Numbered from the stretch's first letter, positions 28,609 to 40,637 are shown. The stretch: DNA of 64,000 bases from Vibrio bathopelagicus (GCF_014879975.1 NZ_CP062500.1:1178001-1242000), one strand, 5' to 3'. The notes: generated by a model from the letters alone, not told the origin. Numbers and translations are program-made.

Positions 28609-29811
28609 ATGCATTCACGATTTACAATTCTCGACTCATTCTTGTTAGAGCACCAAGTCTATTGGCGTTCAGAGCCTTTTCACCTATGCCAAACGCAGCA
28701 ACAACCATGGTCTGATGTGAATCGTTATCTTGTTGATTGGTTGGATGGTTTGAGTATCGCGAATATACAGACTCTTAAAGAACAACCGCAAAACTTGCTA
28801 GCTGAGCTTACGCGTTTCCTTCCTCAGCTAGAAACCGTTAATCAAATTATCCAGTTCAATCATACAGAGCTTGTTGGGCTTGACCTTCCGCGCGGAACTG
28901 CTGATGGTATTCCAGGTAGAAAGCTACAACAAATTGTTGCGATGGGAGAGGCTTCTCTTGAGCATCACCAAGGGCAAGAGTGGCTGGAGTGGTGCTCTGG
29001 TAAGGGTTTTCTTGGCAGAATTTTGTCTCAACAATCGAACCAAAAAGTCACCAGCTTTGAGTGGCAACAGTCACTGTGTGAAAGCGGCCAAAAGATTGCT
29101 GATTATCAGGAGCTAGAGATGATCTTTGTTCAAGGTGATGCTTTTGCTGAAAGCGCAGAGGCCGTATTTAATTCAAATCAACATGCTGTCGCTCTTCATG
29201 CTTGTGGCGACCTTCATGTCGAGTTAGTGAAAAAGTCTGTTTCACATGGGCTTCCTGCAGTGACCATTTCCCCATGTTGCTACCATCTTATTCGTGGTGA
29301 AACCTACCAAGCGATGTCATCTGTCGCGAAAAACTCTGCACTAGCATTGAGCAAGAGTGATTTAAGAATCCCACTTCAAGAAACGGTCACTGGTGGTGAA
29401 AGAGTAAAGAGACATCGTCAATTAGAGATGAGTTATCGCTTGGGCTTCAGCCAATTGCTCAAAGCCGAACTTAATACCGATGAATATATCCCAGTACCGA
29501 GCATCAAAAAATCAGAGTTATCTGAGGGTTTTAGATCCTTCTGCCTTTGGGCCTCTGAAGTGAAAGGCCTACCACTTGGTTCGGGTATAGACTTTGAATC
29601 CTATCTTTTTCAAGGCGAGACGCTTTTCTGGGAGATGGAGAAGTTGAGTTTAGTCCAACAAGTTTTTAGACGACCATTAGAGGTATGGTTAGCTTTGGAT
29701 CGAGCTATCTATCTGCAAGAGCAAGGCTATGAAGCTTCTATAGAAGAGTTTTGTGAGCGCAGTGTTACTCCTCGAAACTTACTGATTCATGGTGTTAAGA
29801 GCAAACGCTAG
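28609..29811 (+). CDS. SAM-dependent methyltransferase, GSTCD/METTL25-like (Methyltransf_32)
   Basis: 400 residues. The SAM-binding motif I is EWCSGKGFLGRILS near residue 126 and motif II ends VTSFEWQ. HACGDLHVELVKK near residue 200 and ISPCCYHLI near 222 are the hallmark of the Methyltransf_32 group, which includes the eukaryotic GSTCD and METTL25 proteins and Trm13-like tRNA methylases. The HACG and PCCYH pair suggests RNA methylation, but the substrate is not established. The start has a strong GGGGGAAG ribosome site. A bidirectional terminator separates it from the converging ald gene. Confidence 0.8.
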   Translation: MHSRFTILDSFLLEHQVYWRSEPFHLCQTQQQPWSDVNRYLVDWLDGLSIANIQTLKEQPQNLLAELTRFLPQLETVNQIIQFNHTELVGLDLPRGTADGIPGRKLQQIVAMGEASLEHHQGQEWLEWCSGKGFLGRILSQQSNQKVTSFEWQQSLCESGQKIADYQELEMIFVQGDAFAESAEAVFNSNQHAVALHACGDLHVELVKKSVSHGLPAVTISPCCYHLIRGETYQAMSSVAKNSALALSKSDLRIPLQETVTGGERVKRHRQLEMSYRLGFSQLLKAELNTDEYIPVPSIKKSELSEGFRSFCLWASEVKGLPLGSGIDFESYLFQGETLFWEMEKLSLVQQVFRRPLEVWLALDRAIYLQEQGYEASIEEFCERSVTPRNLLIHGVKSKR

Positions 29812-29878
29812 AACAAACCTGACGAACGTGTAAGAAAGTTCGTTAACGACAGCTATCGGTCAATAGGGTTATAGATAC

Positions 29879-29919
29879 AAAAAAAGCCAGTTCGACTTAT
29901 GAGTCGTACTGGCTTTTTA
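29879..29919. terminator. Bidirectional terminator between the methyltransferase gene and ald
   Basis: Stem AGCCAGT/ACTGGCT with an inner GACT/AGTC helix, A-run on the left and T5 on the right. Both converging genes can use it. Confidence 0.92.
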
Positions 29920-30007
29920 GTTAGCGAGTCGTATTTTATTGAGTGTCCTTCAGAGAGATATAATTCTGAATAGGTGGCTCAGTAAATGACGAACTGGCCA
30001 AACGCAA

Positions 30008-31132
30008 TTAGTTAAACATTGCGATAGCTTTCGCTGGCTCTACGTATTCTAGGTCAAAGCTCTCTGCAACTTCTTTACAAGTCACTTTACCGTGGATTAC
30101 GTTTAGACCTTCTAGGAAACCTTCATCAGATAGAAGTGCTTCGCGGTAGCCTTTGTTCGCTAGCTTAACAATGTAAGGAAGTGTTGCATTGTTTAGTGCA
30201 TATGTAGAAGTACGAGCAACGGCACCTGGCATGTTAGCAACACAGTAGTGAACTACGTCATCAACGATGTAAGTTGGATCAGCGTGAGTCGTCGCGTGTG
30301 AAGTTTCAAAACAACCACCTTGGTCGATTGCAACGTCAACAACAGCTGAACCTGGCTTCATCTTAGCGATGTGATCTTTTGTAACAAGTTTAGGAGCGGC
30401 TGCGCCTGGGATTAGTACTGCACCAATCACTAGGTCTGCTTCTAGAACATGCTTCTCAATAGCGTCTTCAGTAGAATAAACCACTTTTGCGCGACCTTGG
30501 AATTCTTCATCAAGACGACGAAGAGTATCTACGTTGCGATCTAGAATGGTTACGTCTGCGCGAAGGCCAACAGCCATACGTGCTGCGTTAGCACCAACAA
30601 CGCCGCCGCCAACTACAACAACTTTCGCTGGCTCAACACCAGGAACGCCGCCAAGAAGAAGACCACAACCACCGTTAGATTTCTCTAGTGTTTGTGCACC
30701 TGCTTGAATAGACATGCGACCAGCGACTTCAGACATTGGTGCTAATAGTGGCAAGCGACCCATATTATCTGTTACAGTCTCATAGGCTACGCAGACAGCT
30801 TTGCTCTTGATTAGCTCTTCCGTTTGTGGAAAATCTGGTGCAAGGTGTAAATAGGTAAATAATATTTGCCCTTCACGAAGCATAGCTCGCTCGACAGCTT
30901 GAGGTTCTTTAACCTTTACAATCATTTCTGCTTTCGCAAAAACGTCAGCAGCAGTAGGAAGAATGGATGCGCCTACAGCGATGTAATCATCGTCTGAAAA
31001 ACCGATACCAGTACCGGCATTGGTTTCTACAAAAACTTGGTGGCCGTGTGAGATTAGTTCTCTCACGCTAGCTGGGGTCATACCAACGCGGTATTCGTGG
31101 TTCTTGATTTCCTTAGGTACGCCAATGATCAT
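30008..31132 (-). CDS. ald: Alanine dehydrogenase Ald
   Basis: 374 residues. Ald reversibly deaminates L-alanine to pyruvate and ammonia with NAD+. The opening [20 protein letters not shown] carries the substrate-binding Arg, KVKEPQ near residue 74 is the Lys motif, and [16 protein letters not shown] near 170 is the NAD-binding Rossmann loop. The gene is divergent from lrp over a 156-base region, a pairing common in vibrios that suggests Lrp control of alanine use. Confidence 0.96.
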   Translation of the reverse strand: MIIGVPKEIKNHEYRVGMTPASVRELISHGHQVFVETNAGTGIGFSDDDYIAVGASILPTAADVFAKAEMIVKVKEPQAVERAMLREGQILFTYLHLAPDFPQTEELIKSKAVCVAYETVTDNMGRLPLLAPMSEVAGRMSIQAGAQTLEKSNGGCGLLLGGVPGVEPAKVVVVGGGVVGANAARMAVGLRADVTILDRNVDTLRRLDEEFQGRAKVVYSTEDAIEKHVLEADLVIGAVLIPGAAAPKLVTKDHIAKMKPGSAVVDVAIDQGGCFETSHATTHADPTYIVDDVVHYCVANMPGAVARTSTYALNNATLPYIVKLANKGYREALLSDEGFLEGLNVIHGKVTCKEVAESFDLEYVEPAKAIAMFN

Positions 31133-31288
31133 CCTGACTCCTTATTTTATTTTGGTTGTTTTATCTATGTGTAGGGTAATTCTGTCGAATTAATATCTAG
31201 TATAGATAGGTTCAGATAGAATTTGATACCGAATATTAAAAAGTTGTAGTATATTTTTTTGCAAGGAAGTAATAAGGTGGAATAAAAA

Positions 31289-31783
31289 ATGGCAGACAAT
31301 TATAAGAAGCCGTCCAAGGAACTAGATCGTATTGACCGCAACATTCTTAATGAGTTGCAAAAAGACGGTCGTATCTCAAACGTAGAACTATCAAAACGAG
31401 TAGGACTTTCTCCCACTCCATGTCTTGAGCGTGTTCGTCGTTTAGAACGTCAAGGTTACATTACTGGGTACACAGCATTGCTGAACCCACAGTACCTTGA
31501 TGCTTCACTTTTAGTGTTTGTTGAAATTACTTTGAACCGTGGTGCGCCAGATGTGTTCGAACAATTCAACACCGCTGTGCAGAAACTGGATGACATCCAA
31601 GAGTGTCATTTAGTGTCGGGTGATTTTGACTATCTTCTAAAAACACGTGTATCGGACATGGGTGCTTACCGTAAGTTGCTCGGTGATACGTTACTGCGTC
31701 TACCAGGCGTAAACGACACTCGTACTTACGTTGTAATGGAAGAAGTGAAACAAACTAATCAACTTGTGATTAAAACTCGTTAA
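31289..31783 (+). CDS. lrp: Leucine-responsive regulatory protein Lrp
   Basis: 164 residues, the E. coli length. Lrp is a global DNA-binding regulator that senses leucine and other amino acids. Residues 10-65 form the AsnC-type helix-turn-helix: DRIDRNILNELQKDGRISN and ELSKRVGLSPTPCLERVRRLE. The C-terminal RAM/ligand domain contains HLVSGDFDYLLKTRVSDMGAYR near 110 (shown in part). It is divergent from ald, followed by its own terminator and then ftsK, as in E. coli. Confidence 0.97.
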   Translation: MADNYKKPSKELDRIDRNILNELQKDGRISNVELSKRVGLSPTPCLERVRRLERQGYITGYTALLNPQYLDASLLVFVEITLNRGAPDVFEQFNTAVQKLDDIQECHLVSGDFDYLLKTRVSDMGAYRKLLGDTLLRLPGVNDTRTYVVMEEVKQTNQLVIKTR

Positions 31784-31801
31784 TCATAATTGGTGAAATG
31801 A

Positions 31802-31832
31802 AAGAAAGCGGACATTTGTTCCGCTTTCTTGC
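31802..31832 (+). terminator. Terminator after lrp
   Basis: Stem AAGAAAGCGGA (31802-31812) with TCCGCTTTCTT (31820-31830), perfect over 11 bp. Confidence 0.82.
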
Positions 31833-31946
31833 TTTCTGGAATTGGGTTTTTCTGTTTGATATGGTTAAATCAACAGTAGTTTCATGAAAACGAGTGGCTT
31901 GTGCCGTTCGCTATGTTTTTATCCCGTTTAATTATTAAGTTGGTTT

Positions 31947-34900
31947 ATGTTCAAGCAGAGCAGTAATAAAGTAGAAACAATCATTAAAACGAGTGAAGAG
32001 CCTCAGTCTCCTCGTTTGAATGGTTCTCAACGTCTCAAAGAGTGCAGCCTGATTTTGGGTGTTCTCTTCTCTATTCTACTTGCCGTTGCGTTATTAACTT
32101 TTAGTCCTGCAGATCCATCATGGTCGCAAACGGCGTGGGGTGGTGACATTCAGAATGCGGGTGGCTACCTAGGTGCATGGTTAGCGGATACGCTTTTCTT
32201 TGTGTTTGGTTCACTGGCTTACCCGCTTCCTATATTAGTGACCGTGGCTGCATGGGTGTTGTTCCGAAAACGCAATGAAGACGAACAAATCGACTTCATG
32301 TTGTGGGGTTCTCGATTACTTGGCTTAACCGTCCTTATTCTTACAAGCTGTGGTCTAGCGGATATTAACTTTGACGATATCTGGTACTTTTCATCAGGTG
32401 GCGTGGTTGGTGACGTATTAACAAGTCTTGCACTTCCAACGCTTAACGTCCTTGGCAGTACACTGGTTCTTCTTTTCTTATGGGGCGCTGGCTTTACTCT
32501 ATTAACGGGTATTTCTTGGCTGAGTATCGTCGAATGGTTGGGTGAATGTGCGATTAAGCTGTTTACCTCTGCTGTTAATAAAGCGCGTGGTGAAGATCAA
32601 GAGTTGCTTGAGCCACAATTAAGAGAGTCGGCAGACCGAGATTTAATCGAAGAACGTCATAAGCAGCATCAAGAACCTATTTACCGTGATGTTCCTGCTA
32701 TAGAAGACAACAAAGAATCAACAGACCAAGATCAGTTTGATCCTGCACTGAGCTTCTCTGCGACCAACGATTCTTCCGATGCTGCGAATGCACTAGACAA
32801 TACTGCATCGCCGAAGCGTCATTACAATATTCACATGCCAGTCGATGTGCCTGTTAAGCAAGAAGCTTCTGCCCAAGAACAGCCTCAGATTCAGCCTCAA
32901 CACGTTGAGCAAGAGCCGATTCCTGCTGCACCAGTTTACCAAGCACCAGAAGAGCCTTTAGAAGAAGGTGTCGAACGCTCTAAACAGTTGAATGCGACTA
33001 TTGAGCAGTTAGAAAATGCGGCTATGTATGAAGATGATCTTGCTGAGCAGGAGCAGGTTGACGCGCATGAGTCTCAGATCGCGTATCAACAATACATACA
33101 GAATGAGCAACCTGCAGTTAATCCTACTGAAACGGTAGTTGAAAGTGCAGAACCAGTAATGGATAGCTCATCAGAAGTAAATAATGAGTTCGATGCAGAA
33201 GATGTTCAACCAGAGTCTCTATACGCTTCGCCAATGGGTGAAATAGAAGAAACACCACAAGAATTCTCATCGTCTTTCGATACAACGGAAGAGCAAAGCT
33301 GTGAACCTAATTCAGAGCTAGACGTTGAACCTATTGATAATGACGAAGACCAACTTGCTTCTTCGGCTTACGAACAAGAGCCTACGCAAACGACTGAACA
33401 GAACCAAGAGCCAGTTGTTGATCTTCCTTGGGAAGAAGTCATAGAAGACGAATCGCAAAACCAAGATAAAGATGTAGAAGCGTTCCAAAATATTGTCTCT
33501 GAAGCACAAGCAAACATGGCTGCAGCGCAAAATCCGTTCCTAGTTCAGCAAGATGTTAACTTGCCTAAACCAGCAGAACCATTGCCAACACTTGAGCTGT
33601 TGTTCCATCCTGAAAAGCGTGAAACCTTCATTGACCGTGATGCACTTGAAGCAATCGCTCGTTTGGTTGAATCTAAATTAGCCGACTACAAAATCAAAGC
33701 TGATGTGGTTGATATTTTCCCTGGCCCTGTTATCACTCGATTCGAGTTAGACCTCGCTCCGGGTGTGAAAGTAAGTCGTATTTCTGGCCTTTCTATGGAC
33801 TTAGCGCGCTCACTTTCTGCATTGGCAGTGCGTGTCGTAGAGGTAATACCGGGTAAACCTTATGTTGGCTTAGAACTGCCGAACATGAGCCGTCAAACGG
33901 TGTTCTTCTCTGATGTGGTTGCTAGCCCGCAGTTCCAAGAAGCAAAATCACCAACGACTGTCGTGCTAGGGCAAGACATCGCAGGTGAAGCGGTCATTGC
34001 TGACCTATCGAAAATGCCACACGTTCTTGTCGCGGGTACAACCGGTTCTGGTAAGTCGGTGGGTGTGAACGTGATGATCTTGAGTATGCTTTACAAGGCA
34101 TCGCCTGAAGACGTTCGTTTCATCATGATTGACCCGAAAATGTTGGAATTGTCTATCTATGAAGGTATTCCACATCTGTTGTCTGAAGTAGTTACTGACA
34201 TGAAAGATGCGTCTAACGCCCTTCGTTGGTGTGTGGGCGAAATGGAACGTCGTTACAAGCTGATGTCGGCGCTTGGTGTTCGTAACATTAAAGGCTACAA
34301 CGACAAATTGAAGATGGCAGCGGAAGCCGGTCACCCAATTCATGACCCATTGTGGAAGCCGGGTGATAGCATGGATCCTGAAGCGCCATTGTTGGAAAAA
34401 CTGCCTTACATTGTGGTTGTCGTCGATGAATTTGCCGATTTAATCATGGTAGTCGGCAAAAAAGTTGAAGAACTGATTGCACGTTTGGCGCAGAAAGCGC
34501 GTGCCGCTGGCGTACACTTGATCTTAGCAACTCAACGTCCTTCGGTTGATGTTATTACGGGTCTTATTAAAGCAAACATCCCGACACGTGTTGCCTTTAC
34601 CGTATCGACTAAAACGGACTCTCGTACCATTTTGGACCAAGGTGGTGCTGAATCACTACTTGGTATGGGTGATATGTTGTACTTACCACCGGGTTCAAGT
34701 CACACAACTCGTGTACACGGTGCGTTTGCTTCTGATGATGATGTTCACGCGGTCGTGAACAACTGGAAAGCACGCGGTAAGCCAAACTATATTGAAGAGA
34801 TTACTAACGGCGATCAAACCCCAGAGACACTATTACCGGGTGAGAAGATGGAAGGCGATGAAGAAGTCGACCCTCTGTTTGATCAAGTTGTCGAGCACGT

Positions 34901-35066
34901 GGTTCATTCACGCCGTGGTTCGGTTTCTGGTGTACAACGTCGATTTAAGATCGGCTACAACCGTGCCGCACGAATTGTCGAGCAATTAGAAGCTCAAGGT
35001 ATTGTAAGTGCTCCAGGACATAACGGTAACCGAGAAGTCTTGGCGCCAGCGCCACCAAAAGATTAG
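31947..35066 (+). CDS. ftsK: DNA translocase FtsK
   Basis: 1039 residues, shorter than E. coli FtsK (1329) because the linker is shorter. FtsK anchors at the division septum and pumps DNA toward dif for XerCD recombination. Four or so membrane helices lie at about 35-200. A Gln/Glu/Pro-rich acidic linker runs to about 540. The RecA-like motor has Walker [13 protein letters not shown] near 697 and Walker [12 protein letters not shown] near 828. The gamma winged helix, which reads KOPS orientation sequences, is at 975-1039 ([12 protein letters not shown]). lolA follows. Confidence 0.97.
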   Translation: MFKQSSNKVETIIKTSEEPQSPRLNGSQRLKECSLILGVLFSILLAVALLTFSPADPSWSQTAWGGDIQNAGGYLGAWLADTLFFVFGSLAYPLPILVTVAAWVLFRKRNEDEQIDFMLWGSRLLGLTVLILTSCGLADINFDDIWYFSSGGVVGDVLTSLALPTLNVLGSTLVLLFLWGAGFTLLTGISWLSIVEWLGECAIKLFTSAVNKARGEDQELLEPQLRESADRDLIEERHKQHQEPIYRDVPAIEDNKESTDQDQFDPALSFSATNDSSDAANALDNTASPKRHYNIHMPVDVPVKQEASAQEQPQIQPQHVEQEPIPAAPVYQAPEEPLEEGVERSKQLNATIEQLENAAMYEDDLAEQEQVDAHESQIAYQQYIQNEQPAVNPTETVVESAEPVMDSSSEVNNEFDAEDVQPESLYASPMGEIEETPQEFSSSFDTTEEQSCEPNSELDVEPIDNDEDQLASSAYEQEPTQTTEQNQEPVVDLPWEEVIEDESQNQDKDVEAFQNIVSEAQANMAAAQNPFLVQQDVNLPKPAEPLPTLELLFHPEKRETFIDRDALEAIARLVESKLADYKIKADVVDIFPGPVITRFELDLAPGVKVSRISGLSMDLARSLSALAVRVVEVIPGKPYVGLELPNMSRQTVFFSDVVASPQFQEAKSPTTVVLGQDIAGEAVIADLSKMPHVLVAGTTGSGKSVGVNVMILSMLYKASPEDVRFIMIDPKMLELSIYEGIPHLLSEVVTDMKDASNALRWCVGEMERRYKLMSALGVRNIKGYNDKLKMAAEAGHPIHDPLWKPGDSMDPEAPLLEKLPYIVVVVDEFADLIMVVGKKVEELIARLAQKARAAGVHLILATQRPSVDVITGLIKANIPTRVAFTVSTKTDSRTILDQGGAESLLGMGDMLYLPPGSSHTTRVHGAFASDDDVHAVVNNWKARGKPNYIEEITNGDQTPETLLPGEKMEGDEEVDPLFDQVVEHVVHSRRGSVSGVQRRFKIGYNRAARIVEQLEAQGIVSAPGHNGNREVLAPAPPKD

Positions 35067-35141
35067 TTCCGATAGGAACTCATAACAATTCAGTCGGTCA
35101 AAACCAAAACATGACCGACTTATGATTTAACAGGACTATTG

Positions 35142-35738
35142 ATGAAAAAAGTATTCGCACTTTTATTTATGAGCTTCTCAGTATTTGCTTCTCCGAAAGA
35201 AGAGTTGAGTAGCCGCTTGTCGCTGAATGCAGGTTTTAGCGCTGACTTTAAACAAGTCGTAACCAGCCCTGACGGTGATGTTGTGATGGAAGGCGAGGGC
35301 ACGGTAGAGATTGCACGCCCAAGCTTATTCCGTTGGGAAACCACTTTCCCTGATGAAAACCTATTGGTATCCGATGGTCAAAGCTTGTGGTACTACAGCC
35401 CGTTTATTGAACAAGTGAGCATTTACTGGCAAGAACAAGCCACATCGCAAACACCGTTTGTATTGCTGACTCGTAACCAAGAAAGTGATTGGGACAACTA
35501 CAACGTCGCGCAAACGGGTAACCAATTTACGCTAACGCCAACGGCTGTGGATTCTAATCAGGGCGATTTCCAGATTAACATCACTGAGAAAGGCATTGTT
35601 CAGGGCTTTAATGTGATTGAACAAGACGGCCAAAAAGGTGAGTTTACCTTTAACAATGTTGATTTAGGTAAACCTTCTGCAGACCGCTTTACTTTTGTGG
35701 CGCCGGAAGGTGTCGAGGTCGACGACCAAAGAAACTGA
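35142..35738 (+). CDS. lolA: Outer-membrane lipoprotein carrier LolA
   Basis: 198 residues from ATG 35142, with AGGA seven bases upstream. A signal peptide ([16 protein letters not shown], cleavage near 16) sends it to the periplasm. LolA takes lipoproteins released by LolCDE and carries them to LolB. The mature N-terminus has [18 protein letters not shown], and [21 protein letters not shown] near 60 is the conserved Arg-containing region of the hydrophobic pocket. Placement between ftsK and rarA is conserved in gammaproteobacteria. Its partners lolCDE are 22 kb upstream in this window. Confidence 0.96.
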   Translation: MKKVFALLFMSFSVFASPKEELSSRLSLNAGFSADFKQVVTSPDGDVVMEGEGTVEIARPSLFRWETTFPDENLLVSDGQSLWYYSPFIEQVSIYWQEQATSQTPFVLLTRNQESDWDNYNVAQTGNQFTLTPTAVDSNQGDFQINITEKGIVQGFNVIEQDGQKGEFTFNNVDLGKPSADRFTFVAPEGVEVDDQRN

Positions 35739-35808
35739 TCCAAACTGGCAGATCGTTTGGTAGTAAGTCGATAGGCATTGATGCCATCAACGAATCAAGA
35801 GATTGCAA

Positions 35809-37158
35809 TTGAGTAATTATAGCTTAGATTTTGCAGGGGACGAAGATTTTCGTCCCCTTGCTGCTCGTATGAGACCTGAAACTGTTGAACAGTACATCGG
35901 TCAGCAGCATATATTAGGTCCAGGTAAACCCCTTCGCAGAGCGTTGGAAGCGGGCCATATCCACTCCATGATTTTATGGGGGCCTCCGGGCACCGGTAAA
36001 ACCACGCTGGCAGAAGTGGCAGCAAATTACGCCAATGCAGAAGTTGAGCGCGTATCAGCGGTGACATCGGGTGTAAAAGACATTCGTATCGCCATTGAAA
36101 AAGCGCGAGAGAACAAGCAAGCAGGGCGCAGAACGATCCTGTTTGTGGACGAAGTCCATCGCTTTAACAAAAGTCAGCAAGATGCGTTCTTACCTCATAT
36201 CGAAGATGGCACGGTTACGTTTATTGGCGCGACCACAGAAAACCCTTCTTTTGAATTGAACAACGCTTTGTTGTCGCGTGCGCGTGTCTACAAACTGACT
36301 TCTCTTAATACTGAGGATATCTCCCTCGTTATTCGCCAAGCTATTGAAGATAAACAGCGTGGTCTGGGTGATGTGACGGCTGATTTTGCTGATAACGTAT
36401 TAGATCGCCTTGCGGAACTGGTCAACGGTGACGCTCGTATGTCGCTCAACTATCTTGAGCTGCTGTATGACATGGCAGAAGACAACGATAAGGGCGAGAA
36501 AGCGATAACGTTGCAGTTGTTAGCTGAAGTGGCGGGCGAGAAGGTTGCTCGTTTCGATAACAAGGGCGATATTTGGTACGATCTAATCTCTGCCGTTCAC
36601 AAGTCGATTCGTGGCTCTAATCCCGATGCTGCGTTGTATTGGTCGGCGCGAATGATTGCTGCGGGTTGCGATCCTCTGTATATCGTAAGGCGTTTATTGG
36701 CGATTGCTTCTGAAGATATTGGTAACGCCGACCCAAGAGCAATGCAGGTCGCGATGTCGGCTTGGGATTGCTTCACGCGTATTGGTCCAGCAGAAGGGGA
36801 GCGTGCAATTGCACAAGCGGTTGTCTATTTAGCGTGTGCACCTAAGAGTAATGCCGTTTACACCGCTTGGAAGCAAGCCTTAACGGATGCACATAATCTC
36901 CCTGAATATGAAGTGCCGCATCATTTGCGAAATGCACCCACAACTTTGATGAAGGACATGGGCTACGGGCAAGAATACCGTTATGCTCATGACGAACCAG
37001 GTGCCTACGCGGCTGGAGAAAAGTATTTGCCGCCTGAAATGGGCGAAACACAATACTATTTCCCGACAAAACGAGGCTTAGAGACCAAAATTGGCGAGAA
37101 GCTAGATTATCTGGCGGATTTGGACGCAAAAAGCCCACAAAAACGCTATGAAAAGTAG
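35809..37158 (+). CDS. rarA: Replication-associated recombination protein RarA (MgsA)
   Basis: 449 residues from TTG 35809 (reading MSNYSLDF), which matches E. coli RarA (MSNLSLDF) and has AAGAGA seven bases upstream; another TTG two codons earlier is less likely. RarA is an AAA+ ATPase related to clamp loaders that acts at stalled forks. Walker A is [10 protein letters not shown] near 58, Walker B FVDEVHRF near 113, sensor 1 GATTENPSF near 137, and the C-terminal tetramer domain contains [18 protein letters not shown] near 295. It overlaps no neighbour and is followed by serS. Confidence 0.96.
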   Translation: MSNYSLDFAGDEDFRPLAARMRPETVEQYIGQQHILGPGKPLRRALEAGHIHSMILWGPPGTGKTTLAEVAANYANAEVERVSAVTSGVKDIRIAIEKARENKQAGRRTILFVDEVHRFNKSQQDAFLPHIEDGTVTFIGATTENPSFELNNALLSRARVYKLTSLNTEDISLVIRQAIEDKQRGLGDVTADFADNVLDRLAELVNGDARMSLNYLELLYDMAEDNDKGEKAITLQLLAEVAGEKVARFDNKGDIWYDLISAVHKSIRGSNPDAALYWSARMIAAGCDPLYIVRRLLAIASEDIGNADPRAMQVAMSAWDCFTRIGPAEGERAIAQAVVYLACAPKSNAVYTAWKQALTDAHNLPEYEVPHHLRNAPTTLMKDMGYGQEYRYAHDEPGAYAAGEKYLPPEMGETQYYFPTKRGLETKIGEKLDYLADLDAKSPQKRYEK

Positions 37159-37286
37159 TCTTTTTTGGATATCGTTACCTAGTCATAAAATTTATATTAA
37201 ATCGTTAAAAATTGGTCGAAATAGCACCACTTTTAAGGGTTTAGCAGTGATTCAGTAGTCAAGCTACTGAATATTCAAATAACTAA

Positions 37287-38609
<1,323 letters not shown>

Positions 38610-38638
38610 TTAGACTGATTCAGCATTAGATTGCTAAT

Positions 38639-38667
38639 AAAACCCAGCCAGCAGGCTGGGTTTTTTA
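38639..38667 (+). terminator. Terminator after serS
   Basis: AACCCAGCC paired with GGCTGGGTT, AGCA loop and T6. Confidence 0.93.
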
Positions 38668-38829
38668 TTGCCTATAGAATAGGGCAATGGTGAGAAACAA
38701 ATAAGTTTGTTACCTGTGCGTAATAGTGTTTTCTTAATTTTGATGATTATTGCAAGTCGATAATGTGGTTATAATATGCTCTTACCGCGGTAGGTATAGA
38801 TTTTCTCGTTCAAATACTGAGGAGGGCTT

Positions 38830-39096
38830 ATGGCCGTAGGATGGGCTGGTGACGATAGTGTGAGCCAGCAAATTCAAAATACCATTGATGATGAGATCTC
38901 TCGAGTTAGAGGTAACATTCAAGGCGGAGAAAGCTTACGTTATTGTGATGAATGCGGTGGTGAGATACCAGAACAAAGGCGGCTTGCGATAAAAGGCGTA
39001 CGTTTCTGTATTGAATGCCAGTCAATGTTAGAGCATGCAGCACATCGACATTCATTGTTTAATCGTCGAGCAAGTAAAGATAGTCAATTACGTTAA
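38830..39096 (+). CDS. ybiI: DksA/TraR-family zinc-finger protein, YbiI-like
   Basis: 88 residues very similar to E. coli YbiI: MAVGWAGDDSVSQQI at the start and NRRASKDSQLR at the end. Between them is a C4 zinc finger, CDECGGEIPEQRR and FCIECQ (Cys near 38, 41, 59 and 62). It lacks the long coiled-coil tip of DksA, so DksA-like action on RNA polymerase is uncertain. A GGAGGG ribosome site precedes the ATG. It is a single gene with a hairpin terminator. Confidence 0.88.
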   Translation: MAVGWAGDDSVSQQIQNTIDDEISRVRGNIQGGESLRYCDECGGEIPEQRRLAIKGVRFCIECQSMLEHAAHRHSLFNRRASKDSQLR

Positions 39097-39123
39097 ATTA
39101 TTAGCTATCACCGAAAATAGAGT

Positions 39124-39152
39124 AAGGCCTTACGTTCACGTAAGGTCTTTTA
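39124..39152. terminator. Terminator after ybiI-like gene, facing bioA
   Basis: A 12-bp stem with CCTTACGT/ACGTAAGG at its core (39124-39149), then TTTAATTT. It may also serve bioA from the other side. Confidence 0.75.
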
Positions 39153-39199
39153 ATTTATGAGATTCACCAACAAAGAAAGATAAGGGTAAACTTCGTTTT

Positions 39200-40477
39200 T
39201 TACTTAAAGCAGTTCTTATCTTGTAATGCACTTTCAATGGCTGAAACAAGTTGTTCGATATGTTCAGGTTTGCTAATGAAAGGAGGCATCATATAAATCA
39301 ATTTACCAAATGGGCGAATCCAAACACCTTGTTCAACAAAGTGAGCTTGGATGGTTTCCATATCGACTGGTGTGTGTGTCTCAACAACGCCAATCGCTCC
39401 TAGCCAGCGTACGTCTTTCACCAGATCATGCTCCCGCAGAGGTGGCAGCAATTCTGAAAAGATCTGTTCAATCTGTAGAGTCTGATTTTGCCAATGGCCT
39501 TGCTCTACGATGGACAAACTTGCCGCACCGACTGCACAAGCCAATGGGTTGCCCATAAAGGTTGGCCCGTGCATAAAACAGCCCGCTTCACCGCCACATA
39601 CCGTGTCAGCAACTTCTTTACTAGCCAGTGTTGCTGAAAGGGTCATATAGCCGCCAGTTAAAGCCTTTCCAACGCATAAGATGTCCGGTTGAACATCTGC
39701 ATGCTCGCAAGCGAACAGTTTCCCAGTGCGGCCAAAGCCGGTCGCAATCTCATCCAAGATCAGTAAGACGTTAAATTCATCACACAGTAAACGTACTTGT
39801 TTCAAGAATTCAGGGTGGTAAATGCGCATACCGCCAGCACCTTGAACGATTGGCTCTAAGATCACGGCTGCGACTTCTTGACGGTGTGCTGCTAGCTTTT
39901 CTCGAAAGCTGTTGATGTCGTTCGCGTTCCATTGATCCCAAAAACCTGTTTTTGGCGAATCAGCAAAAATGTGTTCCGGCAAAAAGCCTTTGTAGAGGCT
40001 GTGCATCGAGTTATCTGGATCGGTCACCGACATCGCAGCAAAGGTATCACCGTGGTAGCCATCTCTCAGTGTTAAGAACTTTGAACGAGGTTGCCCTTTA
40101 GCGTGCCAGTATTGAAGTGCCATTTTAAGGCTAACTTCTACGGCGACTGAGCCTGAGTCGGCTAAGAATACATGCTCTAGGTTATCCGGGGCTAAGCTAA
40201 GAAGCTTCTTACATAAATCGATAGCGGGTTGGTGGGTGATACCACCAAACATAACGTGTGAAACTTTATCGATTTGGCTGTGAGCCGCAGCGTTTAGAGC
40301 TGGATGATTGTAGCCGTGGATGGTTGACCACCAAGACGACATGCCATCAATAATTCGTTTTCCGCCTTCTAATTCTAAGTAAACACCGTCTGCGTTGGTG
40401 ACTGGGTAGCAGGTCAGAGGTGTTAACGTTGATGTGTAGGGATGCCAGATATGCTGGCGATCAAAGGCGAGATCCAT
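39200..40477 (-). CDS. bioA: 7,8-diaminopelargonic acid synthase BioA
   Basis: 425 residues from ATG 40477, which has GGAAG five bases upstream; an ATG four codons earlier (40489) lacks a good site. BioA is a PLP enzyme that transfers an amino group from S-adenosylmethionine to KAPA in biotin synthesis. Key segments: HIWHPYTS near residue 8, VDGMSSWWSTIHGYNHP-type region near 45, DEIATGFGRTGKLFACEH near 240, and the PLP lysine in GKALTGGYM near 271. It is divergent from bioBFCD, sharing the BirA operator. Confidence 0.96.
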   Translation of the reverse strand: MDLAFDRQHIWHPYTSTLTPLTCYPVTNADGVYLELEGGKRIIDGMSSWWSTIHGYNHPALNAAAHSQIDKVSHVMFGGITHQPAIDLCKKLLSLAPDNLEHVFLADSGSVAVEVSLKMALQYWHAKGQPRSKFLTLRDGYHGDTFAAMSVTDPDNSMHSLYKGFLPEHIFADSPKTGFWDQWNANDINSFREKLAAHRQEVAAVILEPIVQGAGGMRIYHPEFLKQVRLLCDEFNVLLILDEIATGFGRTGKLFACEHADVQPDILCVGKALTGGYMTLSATLASKEVADTVCGGEAGCFMHGPTFMGNPLACAVGAASLSIVEQGHWQNQTLQIEQIFSELLPPLREHDLVKDVRWLGAIGVVETHTPVDMETIQAHFVEQGVWIRPFGKLIYMMPPFISKPEHIEQLVSAIESALQDKNCFK

Positions 40478-40516
40478 AGTAACTTCCATTCTTGATGTGA
40501 TTAAAAAATAACCAAG

Positions 40517-40548
40517 TGTAAACTTTTGATATTATCAATGTGTTGACA
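40517..40548. promoter_or_regulatory. BirA operator between bioA and bioB
   Basis: Half-sites TGTAAAC (40517-40523) and GTTGACA (40542-40548) face each other across 18 bases. The E. coli bio operator as I recall it has TGTAAAC and GTTTACA with the same 18-base spacing; here one base of the right arm differs (G for T). Location in the divergent bioA-bioB region fits biotin-dependent repression by BirA of both transcripts. Confidence 0.75.
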
Positions 40549-40570
40549 GTCTAAAGCTTGTCGGTAGACT
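40543..40570 (+). promoter_or_regulatory. bioB promoter overlapping the BirA operator
   Basis: A perfect -35 TTGACA (40543-40548) lies 16 bases before TAGACT (40565-40570, four of six matches). The -35 is contained in the right BirA half-site, so repressor and polymerase would exclude each other. Confidence 0.65.
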
Positions 40571-40637
40571 AGCCAAGCATAAATGCAAACTCTAGACACA
40601 GAGTTGTAACATCAAAAAAATAAAAAAGGATCGACAC

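Noticed and set aside
32590..33560. Low-complexity Gln/Glu-rich part of ftsK as a frameshift or insertion
   Set aside because: The frame stays open and such a linker is normal in FtsK proteins.
35092..35120. AGTCGGTCA/TGACCGACT hairpin between ftsK and lolA as a terminator
   Set aside because: No T-run follows, and lolA begins 22 bases later; it may be only an attenuating structure.
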